Of a stretch of DNA of 41,592 nucleotides, positions 24,837 through 33,711 are shown piece after piece; within the stretch, counting starts at the first letter, position 1; each line of letters opens with the position of its first letter. Under the pieces are notes generated by a model. It was not told the DNA's origin. It saw only the letters and a program-made list of their open reading frames with translations, and did not search any database. Both the position numbers and the translations under genes were made by a program. The DNA is from JBJKPP01 sp046706145 (GTDB lineage: Bacteria; Bacteroidota; Ignavibacteria; Ignavibacteriales; Ignavibacteriaceae): assembly GCA_046706145.1 (NCBI GenBank), contig JBJKPP010000157.1, positions 1 through 41,592 of the forward strand, written 5' to 3'.

Positions 24837-26771
24837 ATGGGAAAAATCATTGGTATAGACTTAGGAACGACAAATTCATGCGTAGCGGTTATGGAAGGAA
24901 ATGACCCTGTTGTAATCCCAAACTCTGAAGGTGGTAGAACTACTCCATCGGTTGTGGCTTTTACTAAAACAGGAGAAAGATTAGTTGGCCAGCCTGCAAA
25001 AAGACAAGCAATAACGAATCCCAAAAACACAATTTTCTCCATAAAAAGATTTATGGGAAGAGTATTAGGTGAAGTTCAGGATGAAATAAAAAAAGTTCCA
25101 TATGAGGTAGTTGCCGGCGATAACGATTCAGCAAGAGTCAAAATTGGCGATAGAATGTATTCTCCACCTGAAATTAGTTCCATGATACTTCAGAAAATGA
25201 AAAAAACTGCCGAGGATTATCTGGGGCAGGAAATTACTGAAGCTGTTATTACAGTCCCTGCTTATTTTAATGATGCACAAAGACAGGCTACTAAAGATGC
25301 TGGAGAAATTGCAGGTCTTAAAGTAAAAAGAATCATTAATGAACCTACTGCAGCAGCTTTAGCCTATGGGCTCGATAAGAAAACTTCAGACTCAACTGTT
25401 GCAGTTTATGACCTTGGAGGCGGAACTTTTGATATATCTGTCCTTCAATTGGGCGACGGCGTGTTTGAAGTGAAATCGACCAATGGCGATACTCATTTAG
25501 GAGGAGACGATTTCGATCAGAGAGTTATAGATTATCTTGCCGATGAATTCAAGAAACAAGAGGGAATTGATTTAAGAAAAGACCCGATGGCTTTACAAAG
25601 ACTTAAAGAATCGGCCGAAAAAGCAAAGATTGAACTTTCTACATCGCAAACAACGGACGTTAATTTACCATTTATAACTGCAACCCAAGATGGTCCGAAA
25701 CACTTAAATATTTCTCTTTCGAGGGCAAAATTTGAACAGCTTGTTGATGATTTGGTTCAAAGGACAAAAGTACCTTGCGAAAAAGCTATGAAAGATGCAG
25801 GCGTTTCACCGTCTGACATCAACGAAGTCATTTTGGTTGGTGGTTCTACAAGAATTCCGATGGTACAAGATCTTGTTAAGGAATTGTTTAAAAGAGAGCC
25901 CCACAAGGGTGTGAATCCGGATGAAGTAGTAGCTATCGGAGCGGCAATTCAAGGCGGTGTACTTGCCGGTGATGTTAAAGATGTATTGTTGCTTGATGTT
26001 ACTCCATTGTCGCTTGGAATTGAGACTCTTGGAGGTGTATTTACGAAACTAATCGATGCAAATACAACTATACCTACAAAGAAAAGTGAGATATTCTCAA
26101 CAGCATCTGATAGCCAGCCTTCAGTTGAAATAAATGTATTACAGGGTGAACGCCAAATGGCGGCGGACAACAGAACATTAGGTAGATTCCATTTGGATGG
26201 AATTCCACCGGCACCAAGAGGTATTCCACAGATCGAGGTTACTTTTGATATAGATGCGAACGGAATAATGCACGTAAGTGCTAAGGACAAGGCCACTGGA
26301 AAAGAACAGAGCATTAGGATTACATCATCAAGCGGATTATCTAAAGATGAAATAGAAAAAATGAAAAGTGATGCTAAAGAGCATGCAGCCGAAGATAAAA
26401 AGAAAAAAGAAGCTGTAGAAATTAAGAATCAGGCAGATAGTCTTGTATTCCAAACAAAGAAACAGATGGAAGAATTGAAAGACAAAATCAATCCTGACCA
26501 AAAATCTAAGCTGGAAGCAGAAATCAAAAAGGTAGAAGAAGCTTTGTCTTCAAACAATACTGACCAAATAAAAACTGCAACTGAATCTTTGAATAAAGAA
26601 TGGAGTCAGATAGCTTCAAATCTATACTCTCAGCCAGGCGCACAAGACGCAAGTCAGAGTGGTCAGCAACAGCAGCAGGAACAGGCTAAATCTGAAGGCA
26701 AAGACCAAGCCCAGGATGCTTCATATGAAGTTGTTGATGATGAAGAAGAAAAGAATAAAGACAAGAAATAA
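24837..26771 (+). CDS. dnaK: Chaperone DnaK (Hsp70)
   Basis: DnaK binds exposed hydrophobic peptides in the cytoplasm in an ATP-driven cycle with DnaJ and GrpE. The 644-aa protein opens with IGIDLGTTNSCVAVMEG and includes VPAYFNDAQRQATKDAG, NEPTAAALAYGLD and DLGGGTFDISVL. VGGSTRIPMVQ closes the ATPase domain, followed by the linker DVLLLDVTPLSLGIE and the substrate-binding domain. The tail is Gln-rich (a run of five Q) and ends in an acidic VVDDEEE segment. Neither grpE nor dnaJ follows; an Hsp20 gene does, about 210 bp on. Confidence 0.98.
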   Translation: MGKIIGIDLGTTNSCVAVMEGNDPVVIPNSEGGRTTPSVVAFTKTGERLVGQPAKRQAITNPKNTIFSIKRFMGRVLGEVQDEIKKVPYEVVAGDNDSARVKIGDRMYSPPEISSMILQKMKKTAEDYLGQEITEAVITVPAYFNDAQRQATKDAGEIAGLKVKRIINEPTAAALAYGLDKKTSDSTVAVYDLGGGTFDISVLQLGDGVFEVKSTNGDTHLGGDDFDQRVIDYLADEFKKQEGIDLRKDPMALQRLKESAEKAKIELSTSQTTDVNLPFITATQDGPKHLNISLSRAKFEQLVDDLVQRTKVPCEKAMKDAGVSPSDINEVILVGGSTRIPMVQDLVKELFKREPHKGVNPDEVVAIGAAIQGGVLAGDVKDVLLLDVTPLSLGIETLGGVFTKLIDANTTIPTKKSEIFSTASDSQPSVEINVLQGERQMAADNRTLGRFHLDGIPPAPRGIPQIEVTFDIDANGIMHVSAKDKATGKEQSIRITSSSGLSKDEIEKMKSDAKEHAAEDKKKKEAVEIKNQADSLVFQTKKQMEELKDKINPDQKSKLEAEIKKVEEALSSNNTDQIKTATESLNKEWSQIASNLYSQPGAQDASQSGQQQQQEQAKSEGKDQAQDASYEVVDDEEEKNKDKK

Positions 26772-26791
26772 GTGAACTAATTCTGTTGAAA

Positions 26792-26813
26792 ACCCCGGTA
26801 GCTTAGCTGGGGT
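26792..26813 (+). terminator. Hairpin after dnaK, possible weak terminator
   Basis: ACCCCGGT (26792-26799) pairs with GCTGGGGT (26806-26813), with two G-T wobbles, around the 6-nt loop AGCTTA. It starts 20 bases after the dnaK stop. No T tract follows, so it may be an mRNA-stabilising hairpin rather than a real terminator. Confidence 0.35.
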
Positions 26814-26845
26814 CTAAAAGATTTAATAATTGTCTCTTTGATATA

Positions 26846-26876
26846 GGTGTAAGGTATAAAGGTGTAAGGATATAAA
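26846..26876 (+). repeat. Short tandem duplication upstream of hsp20
   Basis: GGTGTAAGGTATAAA (26846-26860) is followed directly by GGTGTAAGGATATAAA (26861-26876), two copies that differ by one inserted base. It lies in the dnaK-hsp20 gap, about 110 bp before the hsp20 start. It could be slippage or a doubled regulatory site. Confidence 0.5.
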
Positions 26877-26983
26877 GTATGCTAGTGTTATTAACCTATA
26901 CTATATACCACCATAACCCATATTGCTTAATAATTTAATTACGATTTTAAAAACGACAAAATATAAAAATGGAGAAATATAAA

Positions 26984-27367
26984 ATGCAATCAAACATTAA
27001 TTTAGAAGACAAAAAAACATTGGAGGATATATTCCTTAACGAAGCTCATCTTTTGCCGCTTGTAGATATTTACGAACAGAATGATGAATTTATATTAACT
27101 GCAAATATGCCGGGTGTTGAAAAAGATAACGCGAAAATAAAATTAGAAGATGGATATCTTACAATTAGTGGAAAAAAGGACACAGATAATTTAAACAACA
27201 GAAAATATTTCTTAAATGAGATTCCCTATGGTACTTACTATCGTGAATTTAAGTTGTCGGATACAATTGATTCTTCTAAGATTGAAGGTAAGTTTGAAAA
27301 TGGACAGTTAATAGTCCGCTTGCCAAAGAGTGAAACGGCAAAAAGCAGAGTGATAAATATATCATAA
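26984..27367 (+). CDS. Small heat-shock protein, Hsp20/alpha-crystallin family
   Basis: The 127-aa protein has the Hsp20 layout: a short variable N-terminus, then the beta-sandwich from about LPLVDIYEQNDEFILTANMPGV onward. The DGYLTISGKK strand follows, and near the end come EGKFENGQLIVRLPKSE and a short tail. These chaperones hold unfolded proteins for refolding by DnaK, whose gene is immediately upstream. ATG 26984 is preferred because GGAG at 26971-26974 lies nine bases before it. An in-frame ATG at 26969 would add five residues but would overlap that ribosome binding site. A strong terminator follows. Confidence 0.9.
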   Translation: MQSNINLEDKKTLEDIFLNEAHLLPLVDIYEQNDEFILTANMPGVEKDNAKIKLEDGYLTISGKKDTDNLNNRKYFLNEIPYGTYYREFKLSDTIDSSKIEGKFENGQLIVRLPKSETAKSRVINIS

Positions 27368-27392
27368 ACTAGATTTTTGCTCCGAACGTGTA

Positions 27393-27425
27393 AAAGCCCC
27401 GCCATGTCGGGGCTTTATTATTTTT
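27393..27425 (+). terminator. Rho-independent terminator after hsp20
   Basis: A perfect 9-bp stem, AAAGCCCCG (27393-27401) with CGGGGCTTT (27408-27416), has the 6-nt loop CCATGT and is followed by a T-rich run (ATTATTTTT). It closes the dnaK-hsp20 region 25 bases after the hsp20 stop. Confidence 0.85.
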
Positions 27426-27479
27426 ACTAAGACAATTTTTATTTATATTGAAGCCAATCATAGAACACTAATTTTCCAA

Positions 27480-28571
27480 ATGTCCGGGGTAAAAAAGAAC
27501 AGAATAATATTTATAGACCTGATGCGTGCCATTGCTGTCCTGCAGATGATTCAGGGACATACAGTTGACCTCTTACTGTCAAATGATTTCCGGGCACAGG
27601 GTGATTTGATATACTCAACATGGTTTTTTATGAGGGGTATGACTGCTCCAATTTTTATGTTTTCTGCAGGAACGGTATTTACCTACCTTTTTCGTCTTGC
27701 TGATAAGCCATTTGAGGAAAATCCCAGAGTAAAGAAAGGATTAAAAAGGTTTTTCCTACTTGTTTTTTTAGGCTATTTACTAAGATATCCGACGGCCAAA
27801 GTTTTAGATTTTTCAAATGTTACTCAAGAACAATGGGCAACCTTTTTTACTGTTGATGTTTTACATCTAATAGGTTTTGGTATTCTAATAACAATGTTGC
27901 TTGCCTATATTTCAGAAAAAACTAAAATAAACGATTATACAGTATTTGGATTAGGGGCTCTTTTTATCTTTGCTATTTTCCCATTTACAGAAAAAATAAG
28001 CTGGAGTTCCTTTTTACCAATTCCAATTGCTGCCTATTTTTATTCCGGGACAGGTTCTTTATTTCCATTAATCCCGTGGAGTGGATATGTTATAAGTGGA
28101 GCTGTTTTAGGAAGCTACTTGGCAAAACATCCCTTAGTCTTTAAGACAAAAGAGTTTACTTATAAGCTCTTTTCATTTGGAATATTGTTTATGCTACTGT
28201 CCCAGGTTTTCAATGATCTGAAAATCCCAATTAATGGAAACACAGACTGGAGTTCCGCTATTTATTTAATTTTCTTTAGATTAGGATTTGTGATTACTCT
28301 GAATTCAGTTGTTTCATTTATATCATTGAAGGTAAACTCAATACCCAAAACAATCATTTTAATCGGAAGGAATACCCTTTTAATTTACGTAGTTCATTTA
28401 GTGCTGCTTTTTGGCAGCGCATGGAGCCCCGGTTTAGCATTACTATTCGAAAAGAAACTAGATGTGTGGCCAACAATCGGATTTGCCTTACTTATGATTA
28501 CATCAATGGTAGTTATGGTGCTTGCAATAAACAAATTAAAAATTAGAAATAAACAATTAGTAACAGCATAA
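27480..28571 (+). CDS. Multi-pass membrane protein of the acyltransferase/DUF1624 (HGSNAT-like) type
   Basis: The 363-aa protein has about ten hydrophobic segments. Its N-terminus (RIIFIDLMRAIAVLQMIQGH) has the D-x-x-R-x-x-A-x-x-x-M-x-x-x-H pattern seen in membrane acyltransferases of the heparan-alpha-glucosaminide N-acetyltransferase catalytic family and relatives. The conserved His in IQGH is the likely catalytic residue. PIFMFSAGT and LIPWSGYVISG fit the same group. Members transfer acyl groups from acyl-CoA across the membrane to sugars or peptides; the acceptor here is not known. The ruvB start lies 5 nt downstream, so the two may share an mRNA without obvious functional linkage. Confidence 0.72.
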   Translation: MSGVKKNRIIFIDLMRAIAVLQMIQGHTVDLLLSNDFRAQGDLIYSTWFFMRGMTAPIFMFSAGTVFTYLFRLADKPFEENPRVKKGLKRFFLLVFLGYLLRYPTAKVLDFSNVTQEQWATFFTVDVLHLIGFGILITMLLAYISEKTKINDYTVFGLGALFIFAIFPFTEKISWSSFLPIPIAAYFYSGTGSLFPLIPWSGYVISGAVLGSYLAKHPLVFKTKEFTYKLFSFGILFMLLSQVFNDLKIPINGNTDWSSAIYLIFFRLGFVITLNSVVSFISLKVNSIPKTIILIGRNTLLIYVVHLVLLFGSAWSPGLALLFEKKLDVWPTIGFALLMITSMVVMVLAINKLKIRNKQLVTA

Positions 28572-28576
28572 TCTTA

Positions 28577-29614
28577 ATGAGAAAATCTCAAGTAACCTCC
28601 GGTGAAGTTTCGGATGAAGAAAAATTATATGAACAGTCGTTAAGGCCTTTGTCTATTGACCAATTTGCCGGACAAAATAAGATTACTGATAATCTGAAAG
28701 TTTTTATATCTGCTGCTCAAAAGAGAAAGGAATCTTTGGACCATATTCTTCTCACAGGACCACCGGGATTAGGAAAAACTACCCTTGCCTACATAATTGC
28801 CAATGAGATGGGGGTGAAATTGAAAGTCACTTCTGGTCCTGTCTTAGAAAAACCAGGCGACCTAGCTGGAATATTGACTAACCTGGAAGAAAAATCGGTT
28901 TTGTTTATTGATGAAATTCATAGATTAAGTCCTGTTGTGGAAGAATATCTATACTCAGCCATGGAGGATTTTAAACTGGATATTATGATTGATACTGGAC
29001 CAAATGCGAGAACTGTGCAAATAAGTCTTCCTAAATATACACTTGTGGGCGCGACTACGAGAGCAGGCATGTTAACTTCTCCACTTAGGGATAGATTTGG
29101 GATTAGATTTAGGTTAGATTATTATGATTCTACTACTCTAAAAAAGATAATTAATCGTTCCTCAAAAATTCTTGAAATAAAAATTGATGATGAAGCGTCT
29201 CTGGAATTATCAAAACGCTCAAGGGGAACTCCTAGAATTGCAAATCGCTTGCTGAAGAGAACAAGAGACTTTGCAGATTATGAAGATAAAAATGTTATTG
29301 ATTTAGCTGTTTCTAAAAAAGCATTAAACGCACTAGAAGTGGATGAATTCGGTCTTGATGAAATGGATAAACAAATCATCTTAACGATTATCGAAAAATA
29401 TAAAGGCGGTCCTGTTGGCCTTGGGACTTTAGCTGTAGCAGTAAATGAAGACCCAGGGACTATCGAAGAAGTTTATGAACCTTTTTTAATTCAACAGGGT
29501 TTTATTCATAGAACTCCCAGAGGAAGGGAAGCAACGTTATTGGCCTACAAACGTTTTGGAAAAGAAAAACTCAGTGGTGATAATAATTCTCTATTTGATC
29601 AAGCCTCCAAATGA
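28577..29614 (+). CDS. ruvB: Holliday junction branch migration DNA helicase RuvB
   Basis: RuvB is the AAA+ motor of the RuvABC complex that drives branch migration at recombination junctions. The 345-aa protein carries LRPLSIDQFAGQ, Walker A GPPGLGKTTLA, Walker B LFIDEIHRLSP, sensor 1 GATTRAGMLTSPLRDRFG and sensor 2 RGTPRIANRLLKR. The C-terminal winged helix ends with GFIHRTPRGREAT. All motor residues are intact. Neither ruvA nor ruvC is adjacent. No Shine-Dalgarno is visible before the ATG. Confidence 0.98.
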   Translation: MRKSQVTSGEVSDEEKLYEQSLRPLSIDQFAGQNKITDNLKVFISAAQKRKESLDHILLTGPPGLGKTTLAYIIANEMGVKLKVTSGPVLEKPGDLAGILTNLEEKSVLFIDEIHRLSPVVEEYLYSAMEDFKLDIMIDTGPNARTVQISLPKYTLVGATTRAGMLTSPLRDRFGIRFRLDYYDSTTLKKIINRSSKILEIKIDDEASLELSKRSRGTPRIANRLLKRTRDFADYEDKNVIDLAVSKKALNALEVDEFGLDEMDKQIILTIIEKYKGGPVGLGTLAVAVNEDPGTIEEVYEPFLIQQGFIHRTPRGREATLLAYKRFGKEKLSGDNNSLFDQASK

Positions 29615-29629
29615 AACTTTTAACAAAAA

Positions 29630-31570
29630 ATGAATATTAGTAATCAGCTGAAACTTTTGTTTGGCTCTTTATTTTTGGGTTTTATACTCTTCACGGTTTA
29701 CACATTTGCACAAAACAAAATTTATATTCCAAGAAATATTTTAGAAGCTTATAAAAAGGGAACAAGATCCTTTGATGGCAGATCTGGACCTAATTACTGG
29801 CAAAACTCTTCAGATTATAAAATAAATGTTTCTATAGATCCAGTTACCCATTTAGTTAGCGGGACTGAGAATATAATGTATCATAACAACAGTCCAGATT
29901 CATTACCTTATATAGTCTTCCGGTTATACCAGGATATGAATAAAGCCGACGCTGCAAGGAATTCCGAACTTGATGAAAAATCAATCACCGACGGGGATGT
30001 CCTCGATGAAATTAAGGTTAATAACAATACAATAGACGTTAATTCTACAAGTGTAAAAGTAGAAGATACCAATCTTTATTTATATCTCGATCAACCTATG
30101 CCGTCTAAATCAAGTATAAATTTCTATTTTAAATGGCATTTCACTATTCCAGGTGGAAACAACCCAAGAATGGGAATGTATGATTCAACTTCGTTCTTTA
30201 TTGGGTACTGGTATCCACAAGTTGCGGTTTACGATGATATAGATGGATGGGACAAATATAATTATACTGGAACTCAAGAATTTTATAATGATTTTTCAAA
30301 TTTTGATGTAGAAATAAAAGTACCGAATAAGTTTGGTGTTTGGGGCACTGGAACATTACAAAATCCTGATGAAGTTTTAACACCTCAGACTTTGAAGAAA
30401 TATAACAATGCGCAAGTTTCTGATTCTGTTGTACATATTGTAACTGAACAAGATATCGAAAATGGAAATATATACACTAATGAAAATGAACAAAATACAT
30501 GGCACTTTAAAGCAGACAGCGTGACCGATTTCGCCTTTGGGATGAGTGATCATTATTTATGGGACGGTGTAGGTCTAAAAACTTCGGGCAAAAATAACAG
30601 TCATGTTTACATTGCTGCAGTATATAGAGCTCAGTCTAAGGATTTTCGTAATGTTTGTAAAGTTGCCAGAGACGCAATCAACTATTATTCAACTGTTTTG
30701 CCAGGAGTTCCATTTCCTTATCCGAGTATGACAGTATTTAATGGTCATTCAGGCGGAATGGAATATCCTATGATAGTCAATGACGGTTCCTATAAGGCAT
30801 ATTCCTTTATGGTGTATGTTACATCCCATGAAATTTCTCACACATATTTCCCTTTTTATATGGGAATTAATGAGAGAAAATATGCATGGATGGATGAGGG
30901 CATGGCTACATTTATCCCCTACGAATTTCAGTTAGAAGAAGGTAAGGCAGATTTTACTTCCAGAGATGCTTTTTTATACAGCAGGTTTGCTGGAAACGAG
31001 ACTGAGATGCCGCCAATAACTTTATCTGTTTTTTTGGAAAACATGCCCTACACAATTGCATCTTATATGAGACCTGGTTTAGCTTATTATTATTTGGAGG
31101 ATGCTTTAGGCAAAAATGAATTCACAAGAATTTTCCAGGAGTACATAAAAAGATGGCATGGCAAACATCCTCTGCCATACGATTTTTTCAATACTTTCGA
31201 TAATGTATATGGCAAGAATTTAAACTGGTATTGGCTTCCATGGTTTTTTGAAAAAGGATATCCTGATCTAGGCATCCAAAAAGTTGAACATGATAAGAAC
31301 AACGTTGAAATACTCATAAAAAAAGACGGTAGCATTCCGGTTCCAATTTATATCCAGATTACTGGTAAAAATGGTCAGAATGTGTCTATTTATAAGTCTG
31401 CAATGATATGGGAAAGTGGAAGTGACTCAGTTTGGATAAGCAAGGTTTTGGATTTTAAACCTACTGAGATTTTATTAGGAAGTAAGGATATCCCAGATGT
31501 AAACCTGACAAACAATGTTTATGAAATAAATGGTTATGATGGATCTTCAGAGAATTCCGACAACAAATAA
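29630..31570 (+). CDS. Exported M1-family zinc metallopeptidase (aminopeptidase-like)
   Basis: The 646-aa protein has a signal peptide (hydrophobic run ending near YTFAQ at residue 28) and an N-terminal beta-domain. The gluzincin catalytic domain has the exopeptidase-type motif GGMEYP and HEISH at residues 400-404, with the third zinc ligand Glu423 in WMDEG: the HExxH-x18-E spacing of M1 peptidases. GGMEY resembles the GAMEN substrate loop. The family trims N-terminal amino acids from peptides, here probably in the periplasm. The C-terminus ends in a short Ser/Asn-rich tail without a T9SS sorting domain. It starts 15 nt after ruvB. Confidence 0.9.
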   Translation: MNISNQLKLLFGSLFLGFILFTVYTFAQNKIYIPRNILEAYKKGTRSFDGRSGPNYWQNSSDYKINVSIDPVTHLVSGTENIMYHNNSPDSLPYIVFRLYQDMNKADAARNSELDEKSITDGDVLDEIKVNNNTIDVNSTSVKVEDTNLYLYLDQPMPSKSSINFYFKWHFTIPGGNNPRMGMYDSTSFFIGYWYPQVAVYDDIDGWDKYNYTGTQEFYNDFSNFDVEIKVPNKFGVWGTGTLQNPDEVLTPQTLKKYNNAQVSDSVVHIVTEQDIENGNIYTNENEQNTWHFKADSVTDFAFGMSDHYLWDGVGLKTSGKNNSHVYIAAVYRAQSKDFRNVCKVARDAINYYSTVLPGVPFPYPSMTVFNGHSGGMEYPMIVNDGSYKAYSFMVYVTSHEISHTYFPFYMGINERKYAWMDEGMATFIPYEFQLEEGKADFTSRDAFLYSRFAGNETEMPPITLSVFLENMPYTIASYMRPGLAYYYLEDALGKNEFTRIFQEYIKRWHGKHPLPYDFFNTFDNVYGKNLNWYWLPWFFEKGYPDLGIQKVEHDKNNVEILIKKDGSIPVPIYIQITGKNGQNVSIYKSAMIWESGSDSVWISKVLDFKPTEILLGSKDIPDVNLTNNVYEINGYDGSSENSDNK

Positions 31571-31574
31571 TATT

Positions 31575-31838
31575 TTAATTTTCAGTTTTTAAGAAAGAAT
31601 TGGTTCTTTTCATTACGTGACGGTGGTGCTTGGCAATTTGATTGTTATCTTTTTTAGAATTCATGATAGAACTAGAATCATTATGAGATGTGTGCTGATT
31701 TGATGTAACGGTATGTTTTGCTCCAGTTAAAGCCTGTGAAGGTGAGTCAACGTTAATTATCCATCCAATCAGAAAAACTAACACAATTACTATTAGGATA
31801 CCTATTCCTATGATTTTCTTTTGGTCTTTTTTATCCAT
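31575..31838 (-). CDS. Small His-rich single-pass membrane protein, unknown function
   Basis: The 87-aa frame has a basic N-terminus (MDKKDQKK), one strong transmembrane segment (about residues 9-28) and a hydrophilic tail with many His residues (QHTSH, KHHRHV) plus Lys, Ser and Asn. I recognise no family. The topology suggests an anchored protein with an extracytoplasmic tail that could bind metal ions, which is inference. It converges on the M1 peptidase gene, with four bases between the stops. The compact start (Met-Asp-Lys-Lys) and clean topology favour a real gene over a chance frame. Confidence 0.6.
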   Translation of the reverse strand: MDKKDQKKIIGIGILIVIVLVFLIGWIINVDSPSQALTGAKHTVTSNQHTSHNDSSSIMNSKKDNNQIAKHHRHVMKRTNSFLKTEN

Positions 31839-32020
31839 GTTTTACTTAGTATAAATTTTCATCAAAAAAGATAAGGAATTTGGCCCTCTATTACTGTTAC
31901 TTACCTCACAAAAAAACAAAGGGCGGTTGAAACATTTAATGTAAACTTCTTGTGCATACGTTTTAAGTTTTGGTCAATTTTAATATCTTATACAACTAAA
32001 TTTTGCTCTATTCAGCCTAA

Positions 32021-32953
32021 ATGAAAATATTCAAAATATTCATTTATTTATCACCCATTATAATTTTTATAATTGTTTCTTCAGCACGTGATATGCAGCA
32101 TGGCGCTTTGGGGACTAAAAATAATCCTGTTAAGCTGTATTTTACGCCTTCAGTTGATGCTAAGCGAATTTCTTTTAATATTGAACCTTTGGTAAATTAC
32201 CTGGAGAAGGAAACTGGCTATTACTTTACAACAGCAATTCCTGCTAGCTATATTGCAGTGGTAGAAGCATTTGGAACCGATAAAGCTGATATAGCAAGCA
32301 TAAATACATTTTCGTATTTAATGGCAAATGCAAAGTACGGAGCACAGGCTAAACTTATTATTGTAAGAGATAATAATGAATCTTCATATTGCGGAGCCTT
32401 TATAACAAGGACAAATTCAGGAATAAATACCTTACAAGATCTTAACGGGAAAACTTTTGCCTATGTAGATCCTTCATCAACTTCCGGTTATATTCTTCCT
32501 AAAGCCATGTTAGATAGTTTGGGTATTCATCCCAGCGAAACTGTATTCGCTATGCGGCATGACAATGTTGTTACCATGGTATATCAGGGACAAGTAGATG
32601 CCGGAGCTATTTATTATGATCCCCCTGATCCTAAAACCGGGCAAATTTATGATGCTCGTATGAGAGTAGAAAAACAATTTCCTGACGTAGCCAAAAAAGT
32701 CAAAATAATCGGTTTTACACCGCAAATTCCTAATGACCCTATTGTGTTCAGAAAAGGAATGCCTGAAGAAATGAAGAATAAAATAGTCGATGCTCTTATT
32801 AATTTTGTCCACACACCGGAGGGTGAAAAAGCTTTATATAACATTTATGATGTAAGAAATTTAATAAGAGCTAAAGACAGCGACTATGACCAACTTAGGA
32901 GATTGTTAGCTAGAGAGCATATTTCATTTGAAAGTCTGGTTAAGAAGAAATGA
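32021..32953 (+). CDS. phnD: Phosphate/phosphite/phosphonate ABC transporter, substrate-binding protein
   Basis: The 310-aa protein has a signal peptide (MKIFKIFIYLSPIIIFIIVSS) but no lipobox cysteine, so it is probably soluble in the periplasm. The binding domain matches the PhnD family: LYFTPSVDAKR, LVNYLEKETGY, ADIASINTFSYLMA, LNGKTFAYVDPSSTSGY and a late IPNDPIVFRKG. The STSGY segment is the oxyanion-binding loop of these proteins. Whether the ligand is phosphonate, phosphite or phosphate cannot be read from the sequence. No C-P lyase genes are nearby. It overlaps phnC by ATGA. Confidence 0.88.
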   Translation: MKIFKIFIYLSPIIIFIIVSSARDMQHGALGTKNNPVKLYFTPSVDAKRISFNIEPLVNYLEKETGYYFTTAIPASYIAVVEAFGTDKADIASINTFSYLMANAKYGAQAKLIIVRDNNESSYCGAFITRTNSGINTLQDLNGKTFAYVDPSSTSGYILPKAMLDSLGIHPSETVFAMRHDNVVTMVYQGQVDAGAIYYDPPDPKTGQIYDARMRVEKQFPDVAKKVKIIGFTPQIPNDPIVFRKGMPEEMKNKIVDALINFVHTPEGEKALYNIYDVRNLIRAKDSDYDQLRRLLAREHISFESLVKKK

Positions 32954-33711
32954 TCTTAGAAGTTCAGAACTTGCACAAAATTTATGACAATGGAACACAC
33001 GCGCTCAAAGGCGTTAGTTTCAAAGTTGAAGAAGGTGAGTTTTTAGTTGTCATTGGATTAAGCGGCTCGGGTAAATCTACTTTGCTCAGATGTATAAATC
33101 GTTTAATTGAGCCCACCTCAGGTTCAGTCAACTTTCTTGGAAAGGATATTACACATCTAAAGGGGGAGGAATTAAGAAAAGTTAAAACTCAGATAGGAAT
33201 TGTCTTTCAGCACTTCAATCTAATAAACAGAAGGTCTGTTTTAATCAACGTGTTGGCAGGTAAATTGGGAAATGTTGGAACTTTTAACTCTCTCATGGGA
33301 AAGTTTTCGGATGAAGTCCTCAGAGAAGCTTATAAAAGTCTGGAAACGGTTGGTATAGCTGAAAAAGCAAAGGTTCGTGCTGACTCCCTGAGCGGCGGGC
33401 AGCAACAGAGAGTAGCAATTGCGAGAAGTTTAATGCAGAATCCAAAGCTACTGCTTGCAGATGAACCTGTTGCATCTTTGGACCCAGCGACTTCAAACTC
33501 TATAATGCAATATTTTGAGAGAATTAATAAAGATATGGGCACAACTGTTATATGTAATTTGCATTTCTTGAGTTTGGTTAGAAGATATGCAACAAGAGTT
33601 ATTGCTCTTAAAGAGGGAAAGATCATATTTGAGGGAATGCCCAATGATATAAATGAAACATGGTTCAAAACTATATATGGGGAGGAGGCAGAAGAGGTGG
33701 AAATCAGATGA
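32950..33711 (+). CDS. phnC: Phosphonate-type ABC transporter ATP-binding protein
   Basis: This is the 253-aa ATPase of the PhnCDE importer. It has Walker A GLSGSGKST, a Q-loop in VFQHFNLI, the ABC signature LSGGQQQRVAIARSL, Walker B LLLADEPVASLDP and the switch His in NLHFLSL. NLHFLSLVRRYATRVIALKEG near the C-terminus is typical of PhnC. The gene is flanked by ATGA overlaps with phnD (upstream) and phnE (downstream), so the three are surely co-translated. Confidence 0.93.
   Translation: MILEVQNLHKIYDNGTHALKGVSFKVEEGEFLVVIGLSGSGKSTLLRCINRLIEPTSGSVNFLGKDITHLKGEELRKVKTQIGIVFQHFNLINRRSVLINVLAGKLGNVGTFNSLMGKFSDEVLREAYKSLETVGIAEKAKVRADSLSGGQQQRVAIARSLMQNPKLLLADEPVASLDPATSNSIMQYFERINKDMGTTVICNLHFLSLVRRYATRVIALKEGKIIFEGMPNDINETWFKTIYGEEAEEVEIR

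Noticed and set aside
26794..26815. The sequence CGGTAGCTTAGCTGGGG after dnaK looks like the start and D-arm of a tRNA.
   Set aside because: No anticodon arm, no GGTTCGAATC-type T-arm and no acceptor partner follow within 80 bases. It folds better as a simple hairpin.
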